Of a DNA stretch of 64,000 nucleotides, positions 29,422 to 40,200 are shown in pieces (within the stretch, counting starts at the first letter, position 1; every line of letters starts with the position of its first letter). This DNA comes from an uncultured Pelagibacteraceae bacterium (GTDB lineage Bacteria > Pseudomonadota > Alphaproteobacteria > Pelagibacterales > Pelagibacteraceae): the NCBI GenBank assembly GCA_902557235.1, contig CACDZR010000002.1, positions 1 through 64,000 on the forward strand, in the 5' to 3' direction. The notes beneath the pieces were generated by a model. The model did no database searches, was not told where the DNA came from, and was given only the letters and a program-made list of their open reading frames with translations. A program made the translations under genes and the position numbers.

Positions 29422-30839
29422 TAAATAATATTGAATTAATATTTCCAGAAATTTTTATTTCATTATCAATAATGTTTTTACTAATTTTAGGAGTTTTCAA
29501 AAAAAATAGTTCAAAAATAATTCATAATATTTCATTGTTAGTTTTACTTATTACTGCGGTAATTACGTTTAATGAAACAATTGGTACAAGCAGAACAATT
29601 ATTTTCAATGAAAGTATTGTTATAGATTACTTATCATCATTTATGAAAATTATTACATTAATATCTGCTTTTGTAGTTTTATTAATTTCATCAAATTATT
29701 TAAAAAATTTTAAAATTTTTAAAATTGAATATCCAATTTTAATTCTAAGTTCTGTATTGGGAATGATGATTATGATCAGTTCTAATGATTTAATTGTTTT
29801 CTACATGGGTTTAGAGCTACAGTCTTTAGCTTTATACGTTTTGGCAACATTCAATCGAGATCAATTAAAATCATCTGAGGCAGGACTAAAATATTTTGTC
29901 TTAAGTGCACTATCTTCAGGATTGTTATTGTACGGTTGTTCTTTAATTTATGGTTTTACAGGTTCGACAAACTTTAATGTTATTGCAACTCAATTCAACA
30001 CGAATGAATATGCGCTTACTTTTGGAATAGTGTTTATTTTAGTGGGTTTAGCGTTCAAAATTTCTGCTGTGCCTTTTCATATGTGGGCGCCAGATGTATA
30101 TGAAGGTTCACCAACATCTGTAACATTATTTTTTACAATGGTTCCTAAAATTGCAGCATTAACTGTGTTTATAAGATTTTTGTATGTTCCTTTTTTAAAT
30201 CTTATTGATCAGTGGCAAATGATTTTAGTTTTTCTATCAATCGCATCTATGCTTTTTGGTGCGATAGCGGCGATAGGTCAAAAAAATCTTAAACGTCTAA
30301 TAGCTTATAGCTCGATAAGTCATGTTGGATACGCTTTAGCTGGTTTAGCAACAGGTTCAAATGATGGGATACAAAGTTCGGTAATTTATATGACTATTTA
30401 TGTTATTATGAATTTAGGCTTTTTTTCATGTCTTTTAATGATGAAGAGAAATAATGTATATTATGAGCAAATAGATGATTTATCAGGATTATCAAAAAAT
30501 CATCCACTACTTTCAATTTCATTATTAATAATTTTATTTTCTTTAGCTGGAATTCCACCACTTGCAGGCTTTTTTGCAAAATTTTATATTTTTAAATCTG
30601 TTATTGAACAGTCAATGTATTTTTTAGCCATTGTTGGACTATTATCAACAGTGGTTGCAGCGTTTTACTATTTAAGAATTATTAAGATAATGTATTTCGA
30701 TGAAGAAAAAGATAGTTATGACAAAGATCATAGCCTGTGGCTGAAGTTATCTTTAACAGTGTCTACAGTGCTAATTTTGATGTATTTTGTTTTCCCAAGT
30801 GAACTGATTGATGCGGTTTCAAAAATCAATATAATTTAA
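29418..30839 (+). CDS. nuoN: NADH-quinone oxidoreductase subunit N
   Basis: NuoN is the third antiporter-like subunit and closes the nuo gene set. The 473-residue protein has the FYMGLELQSLALYVLA segment with its conserved Glu, PFHMWAPDVYEGSPTSVTLF (about 216-235) and NLKRLIAYSSISHVGYAL. All 14 subunits nuoA to nuoN are therefore present and intact in the standard order. The stop overlaps the birA start by one base, so the downstream genes may be read from the nuo transcript. Confidence 0.98.
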   Translation: MINNIELIFPEIFISLSIMFLLILGVFKKNSSKIIHNISLLVLLITAVITFNETIGTSRTIIFNESIVIDYLSSFMKIITLISAFVVLLISSNYLKNFKIFKIEYPILILSSVLGMMIMISSNDLIVFYMGLELQSLALYVLATFNRDQLKSSEAGLKYFVLSALSSGLLLYGCSLIYGFTGSTNFNVIATQFNTNEYALTFGIVFILVGLAFKISAVPFHMWAPDVYEGSPTSVTLFFTMVPKIAALTVFIRFLYVPFLNLIDQWQMILVFLSIASMLFGAIAAIGQKNLKRLIAYSSISHVGYALAGLATGSNDGIQSSVIYMTIYVIMNLGFFSCLLMMKRNNVYYEQIDDLSGLSKNHPLLSISLLIILFSLAGIPPLAGFFAKFYIFKSVIEQSMYFLAIVGLLSTVVAAFYYLRIIKIMYFDEEKDSYDKDHSLWLKLSLTVSTVLILMYFVFPSELIDAVSKINII

Positions 30840-31378
30840 TGAGGTTTAAAATATTTAGATTTAATAAGGTAAAAAGTACCAATAACACTGCTATAAGAAT
30901 AATCAAAAACTATAATTATGATTTTGGTATGATCTTATCTGATTTGCAAGTTAATGGTAGAGGACAATATGGAAAAAAATGGGTCTCCTATAAAGGAAAT
31001 TTATTCGTTAGTTTTTTTTATAATCTAAAAAACTTTAAGATATCTTTAAACAAATTAACTAAAATTAACTGTTTAATAGTTAAAAAATGTATCTCACAAT
31101 ATTATAAAAAAAAAATTTATTTCAAAAAACCTAATGATCTTTTAATTCAAAAAAAAAAGATATGTGGAATTTTACAAGAAAAAGTAAATAAATTTAATCA
31201 TACTTATTTAATTGTTGGTATTGGTGTAAATTTAATAAAAAGTCCCTTTATAAGAAATTATCCAACCACTCATTTAAGAGAGCTCATAAACAAAGATATA
31301 TCAAAAAAAAAATTTGAATTAAAACTAAAGAAGATTTTTGAAAACAATTTAAAGAGATTAATTAGAAAAAGAGTTTAA
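30839..31378 (+). CDS. birA: Minimal biotin-protein ligase
   Basis: BirA attaches biotin to the biotin carrier domain of carboxylases. This form has only 179 residues: it lacks the N-terminal helix-turn-helix repressor domain of E. coli BirA and most of the C-terminal SH3-like domain. The catalytic loop appears as GRGQYGKKW (40-48) and the KWPND motif as KKPND (96-100), with Trp replaced by Lys; KICGILQE follows. It lies between nuoN and coaX, a common alphaproteobacterial position. It probably has ligase activity only, with no repressor role. The replaced Trp makes efficiency uncertain. Confidence 0.88.
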   Translation: MRFKIFRFNKVKSTNNTAIRIIKNYNYDFGMILSDLQVNGRGQYGKKWVSYKGNLFVSFFYNLKNFKISLNKLTKINCLIVKKCISQYYKKKIYFKKPNDLLIQKKKICGILQEKVNKFNHTYLIVGIGVNLIKSPFIRNYPTTHLRELINKDISKKKFELKLKKIFENNLKRLIRKRV

Positions 31379-31380
31379 AT

Positions 31381-32130
31381 ATGCTAATCTTAGGAGATAT
31401 TGGAAATTCAGTAACTAAATTATTTTTAGTAAATTCTAAAGATAAGATCTTAAAAAAAATAAGTTTACCGTCAAAATCAATAACAAACTCAACTCTAAAT
31501 AGAAAATTAAAAATTTTAACAAAAGATTTTAAGAATATTGAAAAGATATTATTTTGTAGCGTTGTCCCAAAAACTTTTAATTTTATTAAAAGATTTATAT
31601 CAAAAAAAACTAAAGTTAAGTGTTATGAAATAAAAGATCTCAATTTAAAATCTATTTTAAATATAAAAGCAAACTTTAAACAAGTTGGCTCTGATAGACT
31701 TGCAAATGCAATAAGTTTAATGAGCCCTAAGAAAAATTTTATTATTTTAGATTTTGGCACAGCTACAACGTTCGATGTATTAGCAAATAATACTTACCGA
31801 GGAGGTGTTATTGCTCCTGGTATAAGTATTTCATTAAATACTTTAACTGATAAAGCTTCTCTGATACCAAAAATTAATCTTAAAAAAATAAAAAAAGTAA
31901 TTGGAATTGATACAAATTCAGCTGTTAGATCAGGTTTTTTTTGGGGCTATGCAGGCTTAATTGACAATATTATTAATTTGATTAAGAAAGAAACTGGGAA
32001 ATCTTATAAAGTTGTTATTACAGGTGGCTTTTCTGATTTATTTAAAAATTCAATTAAAACAAAAGTTATTGAAAACAAAGATATCACTGTTAAGGGTCTT
32101 ATAAAAATTTCTAAATTATTAAATAGATGA
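31381..32130 (+). CDS. coaX: Type III pantothenate kinase
   Basis: CoaX phosphorylates pantothenate, the first step of coenzyme A synthesis. The 249-residue protein has the ASKHA-fold motifs GDIGNS (near residue 5, with the catalytic Asp), GSDRLANAIS (about 102-111), DFGTATTFD (about 125-133) and GGVIAPG. Length is typical. It is 2 bp after birA and overlaps rnj by 4 bp. The pair birA/coaX sits in the same place in many alphaproteobacteria. Confidence 0.95.
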   Translation: MLILGDIGNSVTKLFLVNSKDKILKKISLPSKSITNSTLNRKLKILTKDFKNIEKILFCSVVPKTFNFIKRFISKKTKVKCYEIKDLNLKSILNIKANFKQVGSDRLANAISLMSPKKNFIILDFGTATTFDVLANNTYRGGVIAPGISISLNTLTDKASLIPKINLKKIKKVIGIDTNSAVRSGFFWGYAGLIDNIINLIKKETGKSYKVVITGGFSDLFKNSIKTKVIENKDITVKGLIKISKLLNR

Positions 32131-33785
32131 AAGAAGAATTATTATTTTGTCCACTAGGTGGATCTGGTGAAATTGGGATGAACATGAATCTGTTTGGTTA
32201 TGGTTTACCAGGTGACCACAAATGGATTATGGTTGATATTGGTGTTACTTTTGCAGATGATACTCTTCCTGGAATAGATTTAATTTATCCAGATCCAGGA
32301 TTTATTGTTGAAAAGAAGGATAATTTATTAGGTATAGTTCTTACCCATGCCCATGAAGATCACATTGGAGCAATTGCTCATTTATGGCCAAAACTACAAT
32401 GCAAGATATACGCAACACCGTTCACAGCTGTTTTGATAAAGGAAAAATTTAAAGAAAAACATATTGATATTACTAAAGATCTACAAATTGTTGAATTAAA
32501 TGGAAATATTTCATTAGAAAAGTTTGAGATTGAATACATCACTTTAACACATTCAATACTAGAGCCAAATGGTTTGAGAATTAAAACTCCAGCAGGCGTA
32601 ATTCTACATACTGGAGACTGGAAAGTTGATCCAAATCCATTAATTGGAGATGAAATTAATTCTAAAAGATTAAAAGAGATAGGTGATGAGGGTGTCTTAG
32701 CAATGATTTGTGACTCAACAAATGTTTTTAGTGCTGGAAGATCAGGATCAGAGTTAGATGTAAGAAAAAATTTGTTAAATATAGTTAACCGATTAAAAAA
32801 AAGAGTTATCATTACTTCTTTTGCTTCAAATGTTGCAAGAATGGAAACAGCTTTTTACTGTGCTGAAAAATCTGGGAGACAGATATCTTTAGTAGGTAGA
32901 TCAATGCATAGAATTTATAAGGCTGCAAGACAATGTGGATATTTAAAAAATACAATTGAACCTATTGATCCTAGGGACGCCAAAAAGTTCTCTAGAGAAA
33001 AAATTCTCTATTTATGCACAGGTAGTCAAGGTGAACCAATGGGAGCAATGATGCGAATAGCAAATTATATTCATCCAGACGTATTTATAGAAAAAGATGA
33101 CGCTGTTATTTTTTCATCAAAAATTATTCCAGGTAATGAAAAAAAACTTTATAAGCTCCATAATCAATTAGTGAAAGATGGTATCGAGGTGATCTCGGAA
33201 GAAACTGAATTTATTCATGTATCCGGCCATCCAAATCGAGAAGATCTTAAAGATATGTATCAATGGGTCAAACCACAATGTGTTATTCCAGTTCATGGAG
33301 AGCACAGACATATGATAGAACATATCAATTTTGCAAAAGAAATGCAGGTTCCTCATCCTGTTCAAGTTGAAAATGGAGATATTGTAAAATTATCACCTGG
33401 AGATAAACCAGAAGTTTATGATAAAGCACCGAGTGGTAGATTATATTTAGATGGAAATGTTAGTGTTGAAGAGGACTCTCAGTCAATAAAAGACAGAAGA
33501 AATTTGAGTAGTAATGGATATTTGGAAATAACAATTTTAATTACGCCAAAGGGAAATATCCACAACAGTCCCATAATCACTTTCAGGGGATTGCCTGTTT
33601 ATGAGAAAGAGGAGTTTTTATATGGATTAGAAGATGAAATTGAAAAAACATCAAGAACATTTAAACTTGGTAATAAACAGCAAGAGCACAATTTAATAGA
33701 TGCACTAAAAATTGCTTGTCGTAAATTTACAAAAGAAAAAACTGGAAAAAAACCTTTCGCTAATATTAATTTGGTGAAGATTTAA
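32127..33785 (+). CDS. rnj: Ribonuclease J
   Basis: RNase J is a beta-CASP metallo-beta-lactamase nuclease with endo- and 5'-exonuclease activity in mRNA and rRNA processing. The zinc motif HAHEDH (74-79) is intact, with further ligands in HTGDWKVD and later CDSTN, VSGHPNRED and VHGEHRH. Length 552 is typical. Gene order coaX-rnj-DUF1467-proS is alphaproteobacterial. It overlaps coaX by 4 bp and DUF1467 by 1 bp. Confidence 0.96.
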   Translation: MKEELLFCPLGGSGEIGMNMNLFGYGLPGDHKWIMVDIGVTFADDTLPGIDLIYPDPGFIVEKKDNLLGIVLTHAHEDHIGAIAHLWPKLQCKIYATPFTAVLIKEKFKEKHIDITKDLQIVELNGNISLEKFEIEYITLTHSILEPNGLRIKTPAGVILHTGDWKVDPNPLIGDEINSKRLKEIGDEGVLAMICDSTNVFSAGRSGSELDVRKNLLNIVNRLKKRVIITSFASNVARMETAFYCAEKSGRQISLVGRSMHRIYKAARQCGYLKNTIEPIDPRDAKKFSREKILYLCTGSQGEPMGAMMRIANYIHPDVFIEKDDAVIFSSKIIPGNEKKLYKLHNQLVKDGIEVISEETEFIHVSGHPNREDLKDMYQWVKPQCVIPVHGEHRHMIEHINFAKEMQVPHPVQVENGDIVKLSPGDKPEVYDKAPSGRLYLDGNVSVEEDSQSIKDRRNLSSNGYLEITILITPKGNIHNSPIITFRGLPVYEKEEFLYGLEDEIEKTSRTFKLGNKQQEHNLIDALKIACRKFTKEKTGKKPFANINLVKI

Positions 33786-34030
33786 TGAGCCCTACAGGAT
33801 TAGCAATTATCTATATAATTATTTGGTGGATAGTTTTTTTTGCAATTCTACCAATAGATGTAGAAAGAAATAAAGTGATTAAAATTGAGGGTGAAGATCC
33901 AGGCTCCCCAGAAAATCCAAAAATGTTAAAGAAATTTGTTTATTGTACTGGAATTACAACAGTTTTGTTTATAATTATTTACCTACTTATGAAATTTGAA
34001 TATTTAAATTTAAGAAATATAATCACTTAG
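33785..34030 (+). CDS. DUF1467 family small membrane protein
   Basis: The 81-residue protein has two helices (about 6-24 and 53-72) joined by a loop with the family's GEDPGSPENPKML-like segment, which matches the 'G-x-x-PGAP' pattern of DUF1467. Family members sit next to proS in alphaproteobacteria, as here, 1 bp before proS. The function is not known. The overlap with rnj (TAATG) implies coupled translation. Confidence 0.85.
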   Translation: MSPTGLAIIYIIIWWIVFFAILPIDVERNKVIKIEGEDPGSPENPKMLKKFVYCTGITTVLFIIIYLLMKFEYLNLRNIIT

Positions 34031-34031
34031 A

Positions 34032-35366
34032 ATGTATATCTCACAGTCATTTATTCCAATTTTAAAAAACAATCCTTCAGAAGCCAAAATAAAATCTCAT
34101 CAATTGATGTTACGTGTGGGAATGATTAAACAATCATCAGCAGGAATTTACTCTTGGTTACCATTAGGTTTCAAAGTAATGAAAAAGATTGAACAAATTG
34201 TTAGAGAAGAACAAAACAAAATTGGAGCTCAAGAAATTTTAATGCCAACCATACAATCAAGTGAAATATGGAAAGAGAGTGGGCGCTACGAGGACTACGG
34301 TGAAGAAATGCTAAGAATAAAAGATCGTCAAAATCGTGAAATGCTTTACGGCCCAACCAATGAGGAACTTGTAACAGATATATTTAGAGCATCAGTTAAA
34401 TCTTATAAATCTCTTCCGCAACTTTTATATCATATTCAATGGAAATTTAGAGATGAAATTAGACCCCGTTTTGGAATAATGAGATGTAGAGAGTTTTATA
34501 TGAAAGATGCTTACTCATTTGATATCTCTGATGAGGAAGCTTTGTTCTCTTATAATAAATTTTTCTTATCTTATTTAAAAACTTTTAAAAGATTAGATCT
34601 AACAGCTATACCAATGGCTGCTGATACTGGTCCTATAGGAGGTAATCTTTCTCATGAGTTTATTATTTTAGCTGAAACTGGTGAAAGTAAAATTTTTACA
34701 GATAAAAGAATTTTTGATTTGAATAGTGACGGTACAAAATTAGAAAAAAAATCTTTAGATGATTTGAGAAAAAAATACGAAGAATTTTATTCAGTAACTG
34801 ATGAAAAATTCAATAAAGATGAGTTTGAAAAAAAAGTTTCAGAAACTAATAGATTAAAAACAAAAGGTATTGAAGTTGGTCATATATTTTATTTTAGTGA
34901 TAAGTACTCAAAACCAATGGGAGCAGCAGTTGATCTTCCTGGCGGCAAAAAAGATTTTGTAAAAATGGGTTCTTATGGAATAGGAGTTTCAAGGTTAGTA
35001 GGAGCGATAATTGAGGCAAAATATGATGAAAAAAATGAAATCATGAAATGGCCAATTTCTGTTGCTCCATATGATATAGGGATAATACCGATGATAAATA
35101 AAAATGATAATTCAGCTTTAGAAAAAGCAAATAAGATTAATTCTGAATTAAAAAAAAACTACATAGATGCAATAATTGACGATACAGACGAAAATTTTTC
35201 GTCCAAAATAAAAAAGATGAATTTAATAGGTGCTCCATTTCAAATAATAATCGGTAAACAAACTGATGGTGATTTAATAGAGTTTAAAGAAGTTGGAAAA
35301 GAAACTCAAAAATTAAAGATAACCGAAATAATAAAAAAGATTAAAGAACAAAAAGAAAAAAATTGA
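34032..35366 (+). CDS. proS: Prolyl-tRNA synthetase, short alphaproteobacterial type
   Basis: ProRS charges tRNA-Pro. The class II motifs are present, including GIYSWLPLGFKVM, motif 2 (FRDEIRPRFGIMRCREFYMKDAYSF, about 137-161) and motif 3 near GSYGIGVSRLVGA (about 317-329), followed by an anticodon-binding domain. At 444 residues it lacks the ~180-residue editing insertion of the E. coli enzyme (about 570 residues). This is the usual alphaproteobacterial form, where mischarged Ala-tRNA-Pro is cleared by stand-alone editing proteins elsewhere. Its stop overlaps the TTG start of the next gene. Confidence 0.97.
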   Translation: MYISQSFIPILKNNPSEAKIKSHQLMLRVGMIKQSSAGIYSWLPLGFKVMKKIEQIVREEQNKIGAQEILMPTIQSSEIWKESGRYEDYGEEMLRIKDRQNREMLYGPTNEELVTDIFRASVKSYKSLPQLLYHIQWKFRDEIRPRFGIMRCREFYMKDAYSFDISDEEALFSYNKFFLSYLKTFKRLDLTAIPMAADTGPIGGNLSHEFIILAETGESKIFTDKRIFDLNSDGTKLEKKSLDDLRKKYEEFYSVTDEKFNKDEFEKKVSETNRLKTKGIEVGHIFYFSDKYSKPMGAAVDLPGGKKDFVKMGSYGIGVSRLVGAIIEAKYDEKNEIMKWPISVAPYDIGIIPMINKNDNSALEKANKINSELKKNYIDAIIDDTDENFSSKIKKMNLIGAPFQIIIGKQTDGDLIEFKEVGKETQKLKITEIIKKIKEQKEKN

Positions 35367-36595
35367 TTTCTACTTTAGAAAAAGAAATTACATTTAGATT
35401 TTTGAAAGCCAGAAAAAAAGATGGTTTTCTAAATGTTATTTCAATCTTTTCATTCATTGGTATTAGTCTTGGTGTTGCTGTTTTAATCATTGTTATGTCT
35501 GTTATGAATGGTTTTCGGACAGAATTGATTAACAAGATTATTGGTTTTAATGCACACATTACTGTTAAACCGTATGAAAATATTATTGAAATTGAAAAAT
35601 TAAAACAAAAAAATTTAAAACTTATTTCTAATGAATTAATTTTAAGCAATTCAGGTGAGGCTATAATGATTAAAAGTGAGACCTCAAAAGGAATATTACT
35701 AAGAGGTTATGCAAATGACGATTTCTCTAAATTAGAATTAGTAAAAAATAAAAATTTTTTAGGTAATAGAAACAATTTAAGTAAAAATTTTATTTCAATT
35801 GGAAAAGAGCTTAGTTTTACTCTAAATCTTGATATAGGGGATGATATTACAATAATGTCCTCAAGTGGAATTGAAACAATAATAGGCAATATACCTAAAC
35901 AAAAAACTTTTACAGTTATATCGATTTTTGAAAGTGGACTTGTAGATTTTGATAACAATATAGCATTTATTAATTTATCAACGCTAGAAGAATTCTTTAA
36001 TCTAGATAAAGATGACAGAAACTTAGAAATTTATCTTAAAAATCCCCAAAAAATTGAAGATCAAAAAGAAATCGTACAGAAAATTTTTAAAAATGAATTT
36101 GTATATTCCTGGTCAGATATGAATAGCGCTCTTTTTTCAGCTCTTAAAGTTGAGAGAAATGTAATGTTTATAATATTGTCTTTAATTATTATAGTAGCTG
36201 CTTTTAATATAATTTCTGGTTTAACAATATTAGTTAAAAACAAAACCAAAGATATTGCAATTTTAAAATCTATTGGTGTCCTTAACAAGTCAATTGTAAA
36301 GATATTCTTTCTAGTTGGAGTAATAATAGGAACCTCAGCAACAATTTTTGGAATTATTCTTGGAGTAACTTTTTCAATATATGTTGAAAATTTAAGACAA
36401 TTTTTAAGTACATTATTTAATATAAGTTTGTTTCCAGAGGAAATTTATTTTTTAAGCACAATGCCTTCGGAAATAAACCCACCATCAATTTTATTAATAT
36501 CTCTAAGCTCAATAATAATAACAATTATTGTTTCAATTTTCCCTGCTTTAAAAGCAGCAAAATTAGATCCTGTTAAAGCATTAAAATATGAGTAA
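35363..36595 (+). CDS. lolC: Lipoprotein-releasing ABC transporter permease LolC/E type
   Basis: With LolD this permease extracts lipoproteins from the inner membrane and passes them to LolA. The 410-residue protein has an N-terminal helix (about 28-50), a large periplasmic domain and three C-terminal helices of the FtsX/MacB family. The start is TTG at 35363, within the proS stop as TTGA, supported by the family-like EKEITFRFLKARKKDGFL N-terminus. There is only one permease gene beside lolD, so a homodimer (as for LolF-type proteins) is likely. It overlaps lolD by 8 bp. Confidence 0.92.
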   Translation: MISTLEKEITFRFLKARKKDGFLNVISIFSFIGISLGVAVLIIVMSVMNGFRTELINKIIGFNAHITVKPYENIIEIEKLKQKNLKLISNELILSNSGEAIMIKSETSKGILLRGYANDDFSKLELVKNKNFLGNRNNLSKNFISIGKELSFTLNLDIGDDITIMSSSGIETIIGNIPKQKTFTVISIFESGLVDFDNNIAFINLSTLEEFFNLDKDDRNLEIYLKNPQKIEDQKEIVQKIFKNEFVYSWSDMNSALFSALKVERNVMFIILSLIIIVAAFNIISGLTILVKNKTKDIAILKSIGVLNKSIVKIFFLVGVIIGTSATIFGIILGVTFSIYVENLRQFLSTLFNISLFPEEIYFLSTMPSEINPPSILLISLSSIIITIIVSIFPALKAAKLDPVKALKYE

Positions 36596-37271
36596 TTTTA
36601 TAAAACTTTCAAATATTTCAAAATCTTTTACCCACCAAAAAAATTTAAGAGTTTTGAAAAAACTCACATATAATTTTAAACTTGGAAAAATTTATTCTTT
36701 AATGGGACCCTCTGGTTCAGGAAAATCAACATTATTAAACTTGTTATCATTAATTGATAGACCATCAGGTGGTATAATGAAATATGGAAATAAACAAATT
36801 GATTTTGAAAATTCTAATTATAATGACATTTTAAGAGCTAATAAAATCGGAATTATATACCAACAAGATAATTTACTACCAGATTTCACAGCTTTAGAAA
36901 ATGTATATTTAGCCAATCTATCAATAGAAAAAAATAAAGAAGTTTCTATATCAAAATCAAAACAATTATTGAGAAAAGTCGGTTTATCAAATCGAATTTA
37001 CCATTATCCTTCAGAACTTTCTGGTGGTGAAAAACAAAGAGTATCAATAGCTAGAGCTTTGATAAACGACCCTCAAGTTATTTTAGCCGATGAACCAACT
37101 GGAAGTTTAGATCTTGTTACAGCAAAAAATGTTTTTGATCTTTTAAAAAAACAAATAAATGCAAACAGAATGATTATCTTTGCAACTCATAATAGATTTT
37201 TTGCTAAAAAGTCAGATTGCATGTTGGAAATAGTTAATGGTAGTATAAAAACCATTAATGCAAGAGTCTAA
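36588..37271 (+). CDS. lolD: Lipoprotein-releasing ABC transporter ATPase
   Basis: LolD powers release of lipoproteins by LolC/E. The 227-residue protein has Walker A GPSGSGKS (40-47), signature LSGGEKQR (about 144-151) and Walker B ILADEPTGSLD (about 163-173). It belongs to the MacB/LolD/FtsE class. It overlaps the permease gene by 8 bp and dnaE by 14 bp. Function follows from its partner gene. Confidence 0.95.
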   Translation: MSNFIKLSNISKSFTHQKNLRVLKKLTYNFKLGKIYSLMGPSGSGKSTLLNLLSLIDRPSGGIMKYGNKQIDFENSNYNDILRANKIGIIYQQDNLLPDFTALENVYLANLSIEKNKEVSISKSKQLLRKVGLSNRIYHYPSELSGGEKQRVSIARALINDPQVILADEPTGSLDLVTAKNVFDLLKKQINANRMIIFATHNRFFAKKSDCMLEIVNGSIKTINARV

Positions 37272-40200
37272 TTCTGAAAATTTTAATCATCTAAAAATAC
37301 ATACTCAGTTTTCTATTTGCGAAGGAGCTATTAAGATAGATGATTTAAAAGATATTTCAAAAGATAAAAAGTTAAAAGCTTTAGGTTTGTGCGATACTTC
37401 TAATTTATGTGGTGCATTAGAGTTTGCTGAAAAATTATCTAAATCTGGGTCTCAACCAATAATTGGAACGCAAATCAATTTTAAATTAAATGACACAACT
37501 GGTCTATTACCTTTATTTGCTTTAAATGAGGATGGGTACAAAACAATAATAAAGTTATCATCGTTGTCTTTTTTAAAAAATGATGACCTTTCCGATCCTC
37601 ATTTAGATATAAATGAATTATTAAATAACACTGAAGGTGTAGCAATATTCTCCGGAACAATTAACGGTTTATTCGGACAATTATTTAATAAGGGCAAATT
37701 TTCGGAAATTAGTGAAATTTTTTCAAAACTTAAAGCTAATTATGGAGATAGATTTTATATTGAAATTCAACGTCATGGTGATCAAAATGAAAAAGAATTC
37801 GAAAAATTTAATTTAATAAGTTCAAAAAAATTAGATATTCCTTTAATCGCAACTAACGAGGTGTTTTACATAAATAAAGATATGCATGAAGCACATGATG
37901 CATTGATTTGTATAAAAAATAAGACCTATGTTAATGAAAAAAATAGAGTTAGATTTAGTAACCATCATTACCTTAAAAGTAGTTCAGAAATGGTTGATTT
38001 ATTCATTGATTTGCCAGAGGCATTAGAAAATAATTATAATTTTCCGTTTCGATGCAACTTTAGACCTTTATCTTCTAAACCTATTTTACCTAATATAAGT
38101 TCCGACAAAGGTATTAGTGCAGATGAAATCTTAAAAAAAGACTCATTAGATGGTCTTAATGAAAAATTTATAAACATATTTAAATTAGAAAATAAAGACT
38201 TTGCATCTGACAAAAATTATTTGAAATATAAAGATAGATTAGATCATGAGTTAGAAATTATAATTAAAATGAATTATGCAAGTTATTTTTTAATTGTATC
38301 TGACTATATAAAATGGGCAAAAGAAAATGATATTCCAGTTGGACCTGGTAGAGGATCTGGTGCTGGTTCTCTAGTGGCTTGGTGTCTTTCTATAACTGAT
38401 GTTGACCCAATAAGATTTAACTTAATTTTTGAGAGATTTTTAAATCCAGACAGAATTTCAATGCCTGATTTCGATATAGATTTCTGTGAAGAAAAAAGAG
38501 ATCTAGTTTTTGAATATTTAACAAAAAAATATGAAAATAGTGTTGCTCATATAATCACATTTGGCAAATTAAAAGCTAGAATGGTTATAAGAGATGTTGG
38601 ACGTGTTTTAGGACTGGCTTATGGTTTTGTTGACAGTATATCAAAAATGATTCCATTCGATCCATCGAGACCACAAAATCTTACAGAATGTATTGCTGGA
38701 GAACCAAGACTTCAAAAATTAATAAATGAGGATAGTAGAGTAAAAAAACTTACAGATCTTTCGTTAAAATTAGAGGGATTAAATAGAAATGTTGCAACTC
38801 ATGCAGCTGGTGTTGTGATAGCTGATAAAAAATTAACTGAAATAGTTCCATTATATAAGGATGCAACTTCTGACTTATTATTACCTTCAACACAATTTGA
38901 CATGTACTCAGCTGAAAATGCAGGATTAATCAAGTTTGATTTTTTGGGATTAAAAACTTTAACAGTTATAAATAACACTCAAAAACTTATAAGAAAAAAA
39001 GATAAAAAATTTAATATTGAAAACATAAATTTTGAAGATCAAAAAGTCTTTGACCTATTATCAACTGGTAAAACTGTTGGTTTATTTCAAATTGAAAGTG
39101 CGGGAATGCGTGAAGCATTGATGCAAATGAAACCAAATCATATAGAAGATATTATTGCCTTAGTAGCACTTTATAGACCAGGTCCAATGAGCAATATACC
39201 AATTTATAATGATTGCAAACATGGAAAAAAGACACCTGATTATTTACATCCTTTACTTGAGGATATTTTACGACCTACCTATGGGGTAATAATTTACCAA
39301 GAACAAGTGATGCAAATTGCACAAAAACTCTCTGGTTTTACAGCTGGTCAAGCTGACATTTTAAGAAGAGCAATGGGTAAAAAGAAAAGAGCTGAATTAG
39401 AAAAACAAAAACAAAGTTTTATTTCTGGTGCTGTAAACAATGGTATAAGCAAAGATGTTGCAGCAGGAATTTTTTTAAAAATTGAGCCATTTGCAGAATA
39501 TGGATTTAACAAAAGTCATGCAGCTGCATACGCAATTATTTCTTATCAAACAGCTTATCTAAAAACTTATTATCCGAAAGAGTTTATTGCTGCATCAATG
39601 ACAATGGATATTTCTAATCAAAATAAATTAAGTGAATTTTATGAGGAATTAAAAAGATTGAAAATAAAAATAGTAAGACCAGATATAAATGAGTGTTATG
39701 CGGATTTTAGAACAGATGGAGAAAAATTTTATTATGCGTTAGGAGCTATTAAAGCTGTGGGATATGAAGCGGTCTCAAATATTGTTGAGGAAAGAATTAA
39801 AAATGGAAAATTTAGTTCTATTAATGATTTTTTAAACAGAGTAAATCCAAAAGATATCAATAAATTACAATTAGAAGGTTTAGTAAAAGCAGGAGCGTTT
39901 GATAATATAAATCTAAATAGACAATCGTTATTTAATTCAATACCAAGCTTTATAACAAAATCAAAAAATATTTATGAAAATAAATCTGCCAATCAGATTG
40001 ATTTATTTGGTGAAAATAATACCCCAGATAGTGAAGTGATAATAAAGATTGATGATTGGAAATTCGAAGAAAGGTTGTCCAAGGAATTTGAGTCCGTTGG
40101 CTTTTTTATCTCAGATCATCCATTAAATCAATTCAAAGAAATATTTGAAGACTATAATATAAAAGACTACTTAAGTTTTAATAATGATAATGAAATAATT

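Noticed and set aside
32378-32812. Antisense open frame of 144 codons within rnj
   Set aside because: It is the longest antisense frame but lies fully inside the well-conserved RNase J gene, and the peptide has no recognisable motif.
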